A stretch of DNA of 64,000 bases. It comes from Paraglaciecola mesophila (GTDB lineage: Bacteria > Pseudomonadota > Gammaproteobacteria > Enterobacterales > Alteromonadaceae). The position numbers and the translations under genes are program-made. The stretch's first letter is position 1. Each line of letters starts with the position of its first letter. Positions 47,378 through 57,176 of this stretch are shown here, in pieces. The notes under the pieces were generated by a model that was given only the letters and a program-made list of their open reading frames with translations, had not been told where the DNA came from and ran no database searches. The stretch lies in the NCBI RefSeq assembly GCF_009906955.1, contig NZ_CP047656.1:1629501-1693500 (forward strand), read 5' to 3'.

Positions 47378-48169
47378 TTGCCAGCTACGATTAAAACCGC
47401 ACAAGAAATTGAAAAAATGCGAGTTGCCGGGCGACTTGCCGCCGATGTATTACAAATGATCGGTCCCCATGTCAAAAAAGGCGTGACCACAGATGAACTC
47501 AATCAGCTTTGTCACGATTATATTGTTAATGAACAACACGCCATCCCTGCCCCATTGAATTACGGGAACCCGCCGTTTCCTAAGTCTATTTGCACGTCGG
47601 TTAACCATGTGATTTGCCATGGTATTCCTGCAGACAAAAAATTAAAGGAAGGCGATAGTGTTAATATCGATGTCACTGTAATCAAAGACGGCTACCACGG
47701 TGATACATCAAAAATGTTTGTGGTAGGCAAGCCAAGTATTCTAACCGAACGTCTAATTCGTGTTACCCAAGAAGCGCTTTACATTGGTATTAAAATGGTA
47801 AAGCCGGGTATGCGTTTAGGTGATATAGGTCATGCAATTCAACAACACGCCGAAGGGCATAACTATTCAATCGTTCGCGAATATTGTGGTCACGGTATCG
47901 GCGCTAACTTCCATGAAGAACCCCAAGTTGTGCATTATGGCCGCCCCAACACAGGTGAAGTGTTAGAAGCAGGCATGTGTTTTACCATCGAACCCATGGT
48001 CAACGCAGGTAAACGCTACTCAAAAGTACTGCCTGATAATTGGACCGTTGTTACCAAAGACCGCAGTCTAAGTGCCCAGTGGGAACACACTTTATTGGTG
48101 ACTGAAACAGGGGTTGAAATTCTTACCCTAAGAGACGACGAAGACATCGAACGGGTCATTAATCACTAG
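47378..48169 (+). CDS. map: Type I methionine aminopeptidase
   Basis: Map removes N-terminal methionine from nascent proteins. The start is TTG at 47378, with TTAGGA upstream at proper spacing and the family N-terminus MPATIKTAQEIEKMRVAG. The protein has 263 residues. Metal ligands lie in VNIDVTVIKDGYHGDTSKMF (two Asp), GHGIGANFHEEP (His) and CFTIEPMVNAG (Glu). It is divergent from rpsB and upstream of glnD. Confidence 0.97.
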   Translation: MPATIKTAQEIEKMRVAGRLAADVLQMIGPHVKKGVTTDELNQLCHDYIVNEQHAIPAPLNYGNPPFPKSICTSVNHVICHGIPADKKLKEGDSVNIDVTVIKDGYHGDTSKMFVVGKPSILTERLIRVTQEALYIGIKMVKPGMRLGDIGHAIQQHAEGHNYSIVREYCGHGIGANFHEEPQVVHYGRPNTGEVLEAGMCFTIEPMVNAGKRYSKVLPDNWTVVTKDRSLSAQWEHTLLVTETGVEILTLRDDEDIERVINH

Positions 48170-48327
48170 GTTTCATCCGTAAAACTCTATCTAAGCTTAT
48201 GATAAATAATTAATTCTTACCTGAATTAGTTATTTGTCATAGGGCTTCAAATAACGCAGTCTTAAGAGCGTGAATTTGTACGTGAATCGCCACACTATCG
48301 CCACAATATTGAATAAAGGATCGTATC

Positions 48328-50940
48328 TTGTCTTTGCAAACCTTAATAAATCAAGTCCAACTTATTCAATCCATTGACGACATCCCTGCATTTAAAGCCT
48401 GCATTAGCGACAGTTATGACTGGTTAGAGAATGAATTCAGCCGAGTTGATGTAGACAGTCTTGTACTGGGTCGTGCTGAGTTTGTTGATGCGCTGTTAAG
48501 CCACGCGTGGCAGTTACTCGATTTACATAAAGAAACCAAAATTGCCTTGGTCGCGGTGGGTGGATATGGTCGTGGCCAACTGCAACCTTATTCCGACATC
48601 GACCTGCTTTTACTTAGCCCTAGTGCATTAAGTCAATCCCAGCAAAATACCATTGGTCAATTTATCACTTTTTTGTGGGACATAGGCTTGGATATCGGGC
48701 AATCGGTGCGCACCATAAAAGAAACCGTATCTCTTGCTCGTAGCGACGTCACCATAGCAACAAACCTAGTTGAAGCGAGGTTATTGACCGGTAATCAAGA
48801 CACCTTTCTTTCGTTGAATAAAAAACTACATGGACGAGGTAATTGGACCAGTAAAGATTTTTTTATTGCCAAGTCCAAAGAGCAACAAATACGTCATTCA
48901 AAATTCAAGGGCACTTCATATAACCTTGAACCCAACGTCAAAGAAAGTCCAGGGTGCCTGCGGGATATTCAAAATATTGGCTGGATTGCAAAGAAGCACT
49001 TTAAAGTAATGAAGGGCACAGAGCTGGTTGAACGCGGGTACTTCACCGAACAAGAGTTTGAAGAATTACTCGAGTGTCGCTCTAATTTATGGCGCATTCG
49101 TTTCGCGCTACACCTGCAGGCTCAACGCAGCGAAAACCGCTTACTATTTGATTATCAAAATGATGTTGCCAGCCGCTTGGGCTACGGAGACGATGGTAAA
49201 GCCTCTGTTGAGCGCATGATGAAATCTTTTTTCAGAACGGTTAGGCGTATCAGTGAGCTAAATGAAATGCTACTGCAACGTTTTGGCCATGATGTGTTGC
49301 ATATCAAAGTAAAAAATCGTGTCATCATCAATCCTAGTTTTGAAATTGCCGACGGTTTACTCGCCACCAGACATGATAATGTGTTTAATGAACCAGAAGA
49401 CATTCTTCAAAGTTTGCTACTCATCGCAGATACGCCGCAAATTGAAGGCTTGCATTCCAGTGTGCTTAGCCAACTGCGCTTAGCGCGTCGCAAGTTTCAT
49501 AGTCAGTATTATTGCGAAAATTCGCGTTGTCGTGCCCTGTTCATTGAACTGATGCAACACCCTAACTTCTTTGGTTTAGGCTGGGATATCATGCATAAGC
49601 ACGGTATTTTGCAATCTTATCTGCCCCAATGGGATCATATAGTGGGCATGATGCAATTTGACTTATTCCATGCCTATACCGTAGACGAGCATACACATCG
49701 TTTAGTGAAAAACGTATACCAATACAGCCAAGGAAACTCGGGGTTCCCACGTTGTAGTCGTATAGTACGTAATCTCGATAAACCTGAGCTGCTGTATATT
49801 GCCTCTATCTTTCATGACATAGGTAAGGGTCGAAATGGCGATCACTCCAAACTTGGCGCCCAAGATGTCGCAGAGTTTTGCAGTATGCATGGCATCAATG
49901 ATAAAGATGCCGAGCTAATAGCTTGGTTGGTGGAAAGCCATCTCATGATGTCAGTTATTGCTCAGCGCCGCGATATTTACGATCCTGACGTAATAAACGA
50001 ATTTGCTGGTAATGTGCGCACCCACAATCACCTGAATCACCTTTACGTACTCACCTTAGCGGATATTCGCGCTACGAACGACAACCTATGGAATGATTGG
50101 AAAGCTACTCTATTACGTGAACTGTATTTGCTCACCCAAAAAGCGCTAGATAACGGGTTGGAATGCAAAGTGGCATTGCAAGATAGAATTGATGAGCACC
50201 AGACTAAAGCTAAACGACTACTGGTAAACCGAGGCGTGAATGAAAGCCAAATAGAACAGTTTTGGAAACGCTTAACGGACGATTATTTCGTGCGCTTCAA
50301 ACCCGACCAAATCGCTTGGCATGCGGGTGTTATTCTCGCCGCTCACCCTATGACTGATGATTTTTTGTTAGTTGAAGCTAATGAACATACCGCGAAGTCG
50401 GGTACTGAGTTATTAGTTTACGGTAAAGATAAGATTAATTTGTTTGCTCAGGTGGCGTCTGTGCTTGATAGCAGAAATTGCTCTATTCATGATGCGCAAA
50501 TAATGAAAACCAATGACGGTTACGTTTTTGATAGCTTTATCGTGTTAGAGCAATCCGGTGATAGAATTGACTCAACAAGCCGCTTAACCAGTTTGAAAGA
50601 AGCCGTTACAAACCAACTCAACAAGCCTGGGGAAGAGCATCAGAATAGGCGTAAAATGTCACGTCAAATGAAGCAATTAGACGTACCAACCAAAGTAAGG
50701 TTTTACTCTAACCAACCTGATCAGACACTAGTCGAACTTGAAGCGTTAGATGCGCCGGGACTGCTGGCTAAGGTAGGTAATCTATTGGTAGAAATGGAGT
50801 TTTCCCTTAGAATGGCTAAAATCGCTACCATAGGTGAACGTGCAGAGGATTTATTCATTATCAGTAATAATGAAGACAAAGCCCTAACCCAAAACCAACA
50901 GGTTGAACTTAAAAAACGCTTATCCGAAACCCTAGACTAA
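48328..50940 (+). CDS. glnD: PII uridylyltransferase / uridylyl-removing enzyme
   Basis: GlnD senses glutamine and modifies the PII proteins to control nitrogen assimilation. The start is TTG at 48328 with AAAGGA ahead. The protein has 870 residues. The N-terminal nucleotidyltransferase domain carries GGYGRGQLQPYSDIDLLLL at about 74-92; the HD phosphohydrolase has IFHDIGKGRNGDHS around 500. Two C-terminal ACT domains follow, with ELLVYGKDKINLFAQVAS and LVELEALDAPGLLAKVGN as strand starts. It lies 158 bp after map. The dapD gene that often follows glnD is not here. Confidence 0.97.
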   Translation: MSLQTLINQVQLIQSIDDIPAFKACISDSYDWLENEFSRVDVDSLVLGRAEFVDALLSHAWQLLDLHKETKIALVAVGGYGRGQLQPYSDIDLLLLSPSALSQSQQNTIGQFITFLWDIGLDIGQSVRTIKETVSLARSDVTIATNLVEARLLTGNQDTFLSLNKKLHGRGNWTSKDFFIAKSKEQQIRHSKFKGTSYNLEPNVKESPGCLRDIQNIGWIAKKHFKVMKGTELVERGYFTEQEFEELLECRSNLWRIRFALHLQAQRSENRLLFDYQNDVASRLGYGDDGKASVERMMKSFFRTVRRISELNEMLLQRFGHDVLHIKVKNRVIINPSFEIADGLLATRHDNVFNEPEDILQSLLLIADTPQIEGLHSSVLSQLRLARRKFHSQYYCENSRCRALFIELMQHPNFFGLGWDIMHKHGILQSYLPQWDHIVGMMQFDLFHAYTVDEHTHRLVKNVYQYSQGNSGFPRCSRIVRNLDKPELLYIASIFHDIGKGRNGDHSKLGAQDVAEFCSMHGINDKDAELIAWLVESHLMMSVIAQRRDIYDPDVINEFAGNVRTHNHLNHLYVLTLADIRATNDNLWNDWKATLLRELYLLTQKALDNGLECKVALQDRIDEHQTKAKRLLVNRGVNESQIEQFWKRLTDDYFVRFKPDQIAWHAGVILAAHPMTDDFLLVEANEHTAKSGTELLVYGKDKINLFAQVASVLDSRNCSIHDAQIMKTNDGYVFDSFIVLEQSGDRIDSTSRLTSLKEAVTNQLNKPGEEHQNRRKMSRQMKQLDVPTKVRFYSNQPDQTLVELEALDAPGLLAKVGNLLVEMEFSLRMAKIATIGERAEDLFIISNNEDKALTQNQQVELKKRLSETLD

Positions 50941-51089
50941 TATGCAATTATTCAGCGTAAGCCCATTGACAGTGGGCATCTGTTGCATAAACAGTGTCTG
51001 AATTCACTGTCATCATATTTTCAAATTACCGTCACCTTACTGTAAAGCCTTGCTTTTAGCCTAAGCGCTAAACAGCTAAGGGTTGAAAC

Positions 51090-51908
51090 ATGAATAACGC
51101 ACTGGTTTATCGCGCGCATTACCGCACAGTTTGGTTATCTGATATTCATTTAGGCAGTAAAGACTGCAAAGCAGAATACCTACTCGACTTTTTAAACCAC
51201 TCGACCATTGAGACCTTGTATTTAGTCGGCGACATTATTGATATGTGGGCGATGAGCAAACAGTTTCGTTGGCCTGAAACCCACAATCAGGTGCTGCACA
51301 AACTCATGTCTCTATCCAAAGAAGAAACCCGCGTTATCTTCTTACCCGGCAATCATGACGCGCCTTTGCAAAAGTATGATGGGATCACGTTTGGCGAGAT
51401 CGAAATCGCCCGAGAAACGGTTCATACCACGGCCGATGGCAAAAAACTCTTAGTACTGCACGGCGATCAATTTGATCAAGAAGTGTGTTTTGGCCCCTTA
51501 CAATCTTGGATAGGTGATAAGGCATACGATCTACTGTTATTTATTAATCGTTGGTATAACCATATTAGAGCTGCCCTTAAATTTCCCTATTGGTCCTTGG
51601 CGGGCTATTTAAAAAGCCATATAAAGGAAGCCAATAAAGCCATTCGTCGGTATAAAAATGCCTGTGCTAACCGCGCTGCAGAAATGGACTTAGACGGTGT
51701 TATTTGTGGTCATATACATCATCCCGAAGTAGACAATATTAATGGCAAGATCTACTACAATGATGGTGACTGGATAGAAAATTGCTCAGCCCTCACTGAA
51801 CTACCAAACGGTGAAATGAAGTTAATTTACTGGACACAAACCGCTCATGCCAGCAATTTGTTTAATTTAAGAATGAGCAAAACAAAGAATCAAAATAAAG
51901 CTGCCTAG
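51090..51908 (+). CDS. LpxH-like UDP-2,3-diacylglucosamine diphosphatase / metallophosphoesterase
   Basis: This calcineurin-like phosphoesterase has 272 residues. Dimetal ligands appear in order: WLSDIHLGSKDC (D, H), VGDIIDMW (D), LPGNHDAP (N, H), VLHGDQFD (H) and VICGHIHHPE (H-x-H). It resembles the LpxH2-type family often annotated as UDP-2,3-diacylglucosamine diphosphatase, which makes lipid X. Whether it is the main lipid A enzyme or a paralogue is open. The next gene, an acyltransferase, starts 110 bp downstream. Confidence 0.82.
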   Translation: MNNALVYRAHYRTVWLSDIHLGSKDCKAEYLLDFLNHSTIETLYLVGDIIDMWAMSKQFRWPETHNQVLHKLMSLSKEETRVIFLPGNHDAPLQKYDGITFGEIEIARETVHTTADGKKLLVLHGDQFDQEVCFGPLQSWIGDKAYDLLLFINRWYNHIRAALKFPYWSLAGYLKSHIKEANKAIRRYKNACANRAAEMDLDGVICGHIHHPEVDNINGKIYYNDGDWIENCSALTELPNGEMKLIYWTQTAHASNLFNLRMSKTKNQNKAA

Positions 51909-52018
51909 TGACGCAATAGCAGTTTATTTCTTGTAATGAAAATGCCACGCAACTGGCACCAAAGCGTCATATAGCCCAGCTAACATTGGCCCGAATCTAG
52001 CAATATACGGCGAGTTAT

Positions 52019-53788
52019 ATGTTCACGGTTAATGACGTTTTACACAAGCACTATCCCAAAGTAGCCGAAAAGCCTTGGTTGTTTAAATCTGCCGGTTTTG
52101 TGCTGCGCCACTTGCTTCATGAGCGCGAAATGAATGAGTTTGCTCAAAGCTACCCACACCATCAAGGACTTGAGTTTGTTGAACAGGTGCTCGAGTACTT
52201 TAATATTAGTTACTCGGTGCGTGATAACGAGCGTGAACATATTCAAAGCCAAGGCCGTTTAGTCATTATTGCCAACCATCCTATCGGTTCCCTCGATGCC
52301 CTAGCGTTGATTAAACTGGTCAGCGAAATCAGAACAGATGTAAAAGTCGTCGCCAATCAAATGTTGATGACCATAGACCCACTACATTGCATGCTACTAC
52401 CGGTAAACAACATGGACGGTGGTACAGCGAAGGATCATATCCATAATATTCAGCAACACCTAGAACAAGAAGGCGCACTTTTAATATTTCCCGCGGGGGA
52501 AGTGTCGCGTTTACGCCCTCAAGGTGTGCGAGATACGCACTGGAACAGCGGTTTTTTACGCATTGCCCGTCAAGCAAAAGCACCCATTTTACCCGTGTTT
52601 ATCGATGCGAAGAACTCACCACTCTTCTACGGTGTGTCCATGCTGTATAAACCGTTAGCGGCGATGCTTCTGGTCACTGAAATGTTTAAGCAAAAACGCA
52701 AACACTTACCTATGCGCGTCGGTGAAGTCATCCCGTTTGAATCATATGCCAATGATAAAATCAATCGCCTGCAGCAGGTACGCTTGCTTAAAAAACACCT
52801 TTATCGAATCGGTATGGGAAAGCAAGGCATTTTTGCTACACAAAAAGCGATCGCTATGCCAGAAAACCGTACCGAGTTAAGTCGCGCGATAAAACGCGAT
52901 TGCGAGCACTTAGGTGAAACCACCGATGGTAAAGCAATTTATTTATACCAATACAATGGTAGCTCCCCTATCATGCGCGAAATCGGCCGTTTACGTGAAA
53001 TCGCATTTCGCGCTGTGGGCGAAGGTAGCAACCGCCGTCGAGACATTGACCAATACGACGCCCACTACTTCCACTTGATTTTATGGGATGCAGATGACCT
53101 AGAAATTGCGGGCGCTTATCGCTTCGGTGATGCAAAAAAACTGCTTGCAAAAACTGGGGTGGATGGCTTGTACTCCGCCACGCTATTTAATTATACCGCT
53201 GCCATGCAACCCTATTTTGAGCAAGGCCTAGAATTAGGCCGGAGCTTTGTACAGCCCAGATATTGGGGTAAACGTAGTCTTGATTACTTGTGGTATGGCA
53301 TAGGTGCATTCTTGAAGCGTCACCCAGACTATCGTTACTTATTTGGGCCTGTGTCATTAAGTGATACCTACCCAAAAGCCGCGAAAGACTTATTGGTGCA
53401 ATTTTACCGTCAATATTTTACTCACACCGACACCATCGCCACCTCAAAAACACCTTATCATTTGGCGGGTGACTTACCTCAAACCTTCGGTGGTGGAGAT
53501 TACAAAAAAGATTTTACCTTACTCAAACATTTACTCGCGAATATGGGGGTTTCTGTCCCTACCCTATATAAGCAATATACTGAGACCTACGATGATGGTG
53601 GTATTCACTTTCTCGACTTTAACATCGATGCAGACTTTGGTGACTGTATAGACGGCCTAGTGTTAGCTGATATTCAAAAACTTAAAGCCAAGAAAAAAGC
53701 CCGGTATATGCCGCAAAATGATGACAATGAAGATGTGCCTAAAGCGCCAGAAAAAACTAAAAAAGTAACATTAAAGAAGGCCAGTTAA
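52019..53788 (+). CDS. Bifunctional acyltransferase, OlsF-like (PlsC + GNAT)
   Basis: This fusion protein has 589 residues. Its N-terminal half is a lysophospholipid-type acyltransferase, with NHPIGSLD at 86-93 and FPAGEVSR at 157-164. The C-terminal half (about 300-500) is a GNAT-type N-acyltransferase, with REIGRLREIAFRAVGEGSNRR, YRFGDAK, LELGRSFV and LFGPVSLSDTYP. This order matches OlsF, which makes ornithine lipid by N-acylating ornithine (C-terminal half) and O-acylating the product (N-terminal half). The spacing in the first motif is H-x5-D rather than H-x4-D, as I recall for this subfamily. Ornithine as substrate is inference. A lysine-rich tail ends the protein. Confidence 0.72.
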   Translation: MFTVNDVLHKHYPKVAEKPWLFKSAGFVLRHLLHEREMNEFAQSYPHHQGLEFVEQVLEYFNISYSVRDNEREHIQSQGRLVIIANHPIGSLDALALIKLVSEIRTDVKVVANQMLMTIDPLHCMLLPVNNMDGGTAKDHIHNIQQHLEQEGALLIFPAGEVSRLRPQGVRDTHWNSGFLRIARQAKAPILPVFIDAKNSPLFYGVSMLYKPLAAMLLVTEMFKQKRKHLPMRVGEVIPFESYANDKINRLQQVRLLKKHLYRIGMGKQGIFATQKAIAMPENRTELSRAIKRDCEHLGETTDGKAIYLYQYNGSSPIMREIGRLREIAFRAVGEGSNRRRDIDQYDAHYFHLILWDADDLEIAGAYRFGDAKKLLAKTGVDGLYSATLFNYTAAMQPYFEQGLELGRSFVQPRYWGKRSLDYLWYGIGAFLKRHPDYRYLFGPVSLSDTYPKAAKDLLVQFYRQYFTHTDTIATSKTPYHLAGDLPQTFGGGDYKKDFTLLKHLLANMGVSVPTLYKQYTETYDDGGIHFLDFNIDADFGDCIDGLVLADIQKLKAKKKARYMPQNDDNEDVPKAPEKTKKVTLKKAS

Positions 53789-53824
53789 TTGATGCCTCCT
53801 TAGGGTAATGACTAATGTAGTGAA

Positions 53825-53855
53825 CGTAAAAAGGCTATCAAAGATAGCCTTTTTA
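53825..53855. terminator. Bidirectional terminator after the OlsF-like gene
   Basis: An almost perfect inverted repeat, GTAAAAAGGCTATC then AAA then its complement, has A-run and T-run flanks. It lies 37 bp after the acyltransferase stop and can serve both the plus gene and minus-strand yebG. Confidence 0.85.
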
Positions 53856-53942
53856 CGTTTACATTTACCTTAGCGCTCGAGGTGTAAACACTCTGAGCGT
53901 CACTCGCGTTATGATGTACTGTCTCTTGCTGTACTGACTCGG

Positions 53943-54233
53943 TTAGGCTTTCTTTTTGCCTAATGCTACGACCTCAGCCTTTTCGTCAGACAATACACTT
54001 TTCGCTTCAGCCCCCTTGAACATCTTGCCAACGGCGTCTTTATTTTTTGACAGCATGATGGCCAGATCTTCTAATACGTCAGCCTCGAACTTCATCCCTT
54101 TAGCATCAATGTATTCCGCTAAGTTGTCCGCTACCTCTAGCATCTTATCGTATTTATCAGCTTCTTTTTTATCTGCGGTCACAAACTTTTCAACCCCTTT
54201 ATGCTCAACGACGTATCTGGTAATAATGACCAT
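53943..54233 (-). CDS. yebG: SOS-inducible protein YebG
   Basis: YebG is a small DNA-damage-inducible protein of unknown biochemical role. The ATG at 54233 is chosen because GAGGA lies just before it, giving 96 residues, the same length as the E. coli protein. An upstream in-frame start at 54278 lies before the ribosome-binding site. The N-terminus IITRYVVEHKGVEKFVTADKKEADKYDKML and its later acidic-helical tail (seen in parts: RYVVEHKG, KKEADKYDKML) match the family. A LexA box sits upstream. The last residues are lysine-rich. Confidence 0.9.
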   Translation of the reverse strand: MVIITRYVVEHKGVEKFVTADKKEADKYDKMLEVADNLAEYIDAKGMKFEADVLEDLAIMLSKNKDAVGKMFKGAEAKSVLSDEKAEVVALGKKKA

Positions 54234-54278
54234 ATTTGTATCCTCAATTGCGTGTCTGTACAAAATATAGCACAACAC

Positions 54279-54294
54279 CTGTTTTTATGTACAG
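54279..54294 (-). promoter_or_regulatory. LexA (SOS) box of yebG
   Basis: CTGTTTTTATGTACAG matches the gammaproteobacterial LexA operator CTGT-N8-ACAG exactly. It lies 46 bp upstream of the yebG start codon. Confidence 0.88.
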
Positions 54295-54320
54295 TTCATT
54301 TTATACCAACGAGCAAATAT

Positions 54321-54346
54321 AAAAAAACCAGCACTTGGCTGGTTTT
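54321..54346 (-). terminator. Rho-independent terminator of the isc operon
   Basis: On the minus strand, an AAACCAGC/GCTGGTTT stem with a 4-base loop is followed by seven T. It lies just after the fdx stop codon. Confidence 0.88.
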
Positions 54347-54372
54347 CATAATAGTTAGTTTGGCATTAACGA

Positions 54373-54711
54373 TTAATGCCCTTCACTTACCTGATTGACA
54401 GTGTAGCGCGGAATTTCCACCACGAGATCTTCGTCTTTTATAATTGCTTGGCAGCCTAAACGCGAATCAGGTTCAAGACCCCATGCTTTGTCAAGCAGAT
54501 CGTCTTCTAACTCATCGCTTTCATCAAGCGACTCAAAACCTTCACGTACAATCACGTGGCATGTTGTGCACGCACAAGACTTCTCACACGCGTGCTCAAT
54601 GCCAATACCATTTTTTAAAGCGACATCAAGTACGGTTGTGCCTTCTGGCGCTTCTAACACTGCTCCGTCAGGGCAAAGTTCAGCGTGGGGTAAAAAAATC
54701 ACTTGTGGCAT
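54373..54711 (-). CDS. fdx: ISC-type [2Fe-2S] ferredoxin
   Basis: Fdx delivers electrons during iron-sulfur cluster assembly. The protein has 112 residues. Cluster ligands follow the C-x5-C-x2-C pattern in HACEKSCACTTCHV, with the fourth Cys in RLGCQA. It is the last gene of the isc operon. An iscX gene, which often follows it, is not seen in the 94 bp before yebG. Confidence 0.96.
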   Translation of the reverse strand: MPQVIFLPHAELCPDGAVLEAPEGTTVLDVALKNGIGIEHACEKSCACTTCHVIVREGFESLDESDELEDDLLDKAWGLEPDSRLGCQAIIKDEDLVVEIPRYTVNQVSEGH

Positions 54712-54758
54712 CTGTAGTTTCCTTAAATCGAAAAATTATGTTCTGACGCAATATAAAA

Positions 54759-56627
54759 TTAAATACTGTCAACCGTATGGCCGGCTAATGCTTTCTTGAT
54801 TGAATGATCCATACGTTTTTCAGCGAATATTTGACTCGCTGCATCTGCAGCGCTGATGGCTTGCTTGATGGCGTCAATATCGTCATTTTTGCCTGCTGTA
54901 TCAAGTACGACTAAGCTGGCTTGAATGGTTTCTATCTCAGAAACGCTCAATAGCTCTGCACCGTCTGCATTCAATGCAGCCTGCAGGGCTTCATGGACTC
55001 TTGCTGCTTCAACTTGCTGCTCTTTGAGCATCCGGGCTTGCATATCACCCGTGGCGTTTTGCATAGATGCTTTAAGCATGTCACTGATTTGTGACTCGTC
55101 GAGCCCATAAGATGGTTTAACCTGAATCTCAGCTTGCACGCCACTGGACTTTTCCATCGCCATCACGTTTAGTAACCCATCGGCGTCGACTTGGAATGTA
55201 ACCCGAATATGCGCCGCACCTGCAGCCATAGGAGGAATACCATGCAAGGTAAATTTCGCTAATGAACGACAATCATCAACCAACTCTCGCTCGCCTTGCA
55301 GCACATGGATCATCATAGCCGTTTGACCATTTTTAAACGTGGTAAATTCTTGGGCTTTCGCCACCGGGATAGTGGTATTACGGTGAATAACTTTCTCAAC
55401 CAAACCGCCCATAGTTTCTAAACCAAGCGATAGAGGCAATACATCCAATAACAACATTTCGCCATCAGGCTTATTACCGACTAAGATATCAGCCTGAATA
55501 GAGGCCCCTATGGCCACCACTTTATCAGGATCGATAGACGTCAGAGGGTCACGGCCAAAGAAGGCACCAACCTGTTCGCGCACATAAGGTACACGGGTTG
55601 AGCCACCGACCATGACAACTTCTAATACTTCGTCTTTCTCTAGCTCTGAATCTTTTAGCGCTCTGCGACATGCGCGCAGGGTATTCTTTACCAAACCAGT
55701 TATTAGCTCTTCAAACATCACACGGCTAATAGATAAGCTGCGTTGATTTTGCTCATCATCAATAAGCTCTACTGTCACAGAGTCCTTGTCACTCATGGTT
55801 TCTTTAGCAAATTTAGCCTTATCAAGTAACACCCTATGCAAACGTTTTGATAACGCGCCTTCAAGCCCAAGCTGTTGACGGAAATACGTAACGATAGCGT
55901 GGTCAAAATCATCACCACCTAAGGCCGAATCACCACCAGTAGCAAGAACTTCGAATACCCCTTTACTCAGGCGCAAAATAGAAATATCAAATGTACCACC
56001 GCCTAAATCATATACTGCAATCACACCTTCTTGAGCTGAATCTAAACCATAGGCTATGGCAGCTGCTGTAGGTTCATTTAACAAGCGCAATACTTTTAAG
56101 CCGGCTAATTGAGCGGCGTCCTTAGTTCCTTGACGCTGAGCATCATCAAAATAGGCAGGAACTGTCACCACAGCGCCACTTAACTCTTCGCCTAAGCTTT
56201 GCTCTGCGCGTAAACGCAGTGCAGTCAGTATTTCAGATGACACCTCTACTGGATTCACCTGGCGCCCTACGACATTTAACAGAGGTGAGCTGGGGTTTGA
56301 CTCATCGAAATCGTAAGGTAAATTTGGGTAGCTACTACGGATGTCACTGAGGCTTCGACCTAAAAAGCGTTTAACGGAAACAATCGTATTAGCAGGATCT
56401 AGACTCGCATCTAGCTTGGCCTGCTCACCCACTACAACGCTATTAGCTGCATATTTCACCACTGAAGGTAACAGGTGCTGATTGTTGTCGTCGCCCAGCG
56501 TTTCCGCCTGACCGCTACGTACAGTCGCCACTAGGGAGTTTGTTGTGCCTAAATCGATACCCACAGCAAGCTTACGCTGATGCGGAGCTGCGCTTAGGCC
56601 TGGTTCTGCGATTTGGAGTAATGCCAT
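54759..56627 (-). CDS. hscA: Fe-S assembly chaperone HscA
   Basis: HscA is the specialised Hsp70 that helps release clusters from IscU. The protein has 622 residues. The ATPase domain has [15 protein letters not shown] at about 22-36, AVITVPAYF-type and [14 protein letters not shown] motifs, and [12 protein letters not shown] substrate-binding domain follows from about residue 390. It lies between hscB and fdx. Confidence 0.97.
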   Translation of the reverse strand: MALLQIAEPGLSAAPHQRKLAVGIDLGTTNSLVATVRSGQAETLGDDNNQHLLPSVVKYAANSVVVGEQAKLDASLDPANTIVSVKRFLGRSLSDIRSSYPNLPYDFDESNPSSPLLNVVGRQVNPVEVSSEILTALRLRAEQSLGEELSGAVVTVPAYFDDAQRQGTKDAAQLAGLKVLRLLNEPTAAAIAYGLDSAQEGVIAVYDLGGGTFDISILRLSKGVFEVLATGGDSALGGDDFDHAIVTYFRQQLGLEGALSKRLHRVLLDKAKFAKETMSDKDSVTVELIDDEQNQRSLSISRVMFEELITGLVKNTLRACRRALKDSELEKDEVLEVVMVGGSTRVPYVREQVGAFFGRDPLTSIDPDKVVAIGASIQADILVGNKPDGEMLLLDVLPLSLGLETMGGLVEKVIHRNTTIPVAKAQEFTTFKNGQTAMMIHVLQGERELVDDCRSLAKFTLHGIPPMAAGAAHIRVTFQVDADGLLNVMAMEKSSGVQAEIQVKPSYGLDESQISDMLKASMQNATGDMQARMLKEQQVEAARVHEALQAALNADGAELLSVSEIETIQASLVVLDTAGKNDDIDAIKQAISAADAASQIFAEKRMDHSIKKALAGHTVDSI

Positions 56628-56648
56628 TATAAAAACCGTTTAGTTGTT

Positions 56649-57176
56649 TCAAAAGTCGCTTAATGCGTCTTCTTTGAGTTCAATTTCGTGCCGTAACTTA
56701 AATAAAAATTTTAGTTTACGTACCAGATTTGCCGCGTTTTCATTTGATTCATCATCAAATTGTTCAAGTAATGTGCCAAGCTCACTCAACAATCGCGTTA
56801 TGTCTGCCGCCACATCTTCATCCAAAGATTCAAGAGCACTAAGAGGGTCACTAGCATGTTGTGCATCATTTAATTGTTCGCGCCATTCCATTTGCTGCAT
56901 TAAAAATGCGCCATCTTGCATGGTTTTTTGCTCATGCTGTAACTCTACACCCCGCAGCTCTAGCATATGCTCTGCTCGGCTAAGGGGGGTTTTTAACACT
57001 TGATAACCGTCATTTACTTGGGCGTTTTTTTGCAATGCGATGAGTTTGTCGCGCTCACTGGCCGTCGCAAATTTATCTGGATGAGTAAGCTTCTGTAGCT
57101 GCTGATACGTCGCTGCAAGCGCTGCTTTGTCGATATCAAATGAAGGCGTTAGATTGAATAGCGCAAAATAATTCAT
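56649..57176 (-). CDS. hscB: Fe-S co-chaperone HscB
   Basis: HscB is the J-domain partner of HscA and IscU. The ATG at 57176 (MNYFALFNL) gives 175 residues; an upstream start at 57206 lacks family resemblance. The J domain has the HPD motif in KLTHPDKFA, and a C-terminal three-helix bundle binds IscU. It is transcribed between iscA and hscA. Confidence 0.96.
   Translation of the reverse strand: MNYFALFNLTPSFDIDKAALAATYQQLQKLTHPDKFATASERDKLIALQKNAQVNDGYQVLKTPLSRAEHMLELRGVELQHEQKTMQDGAFLMQQMEWREQLNDAQHASDPLSALESLDEDVAADITRLLSELGTLLEQFDDESNENAANLVRKLKFLFKLRHEIELKEDALSDF

Noticed and set aside
47124..47459. A 111-codon plus-strand ORF upstream of map
   Set aside because: It overlaps the rpsB leader and the map start in another frame; its protein is unlike any family and map's TTG start has the better support.
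50955..50985. Hairpin (GCCCA...TGGGC) after glnD as a terminator
   Set aside because: The stem is short and no T-run follows, so it is not listed.
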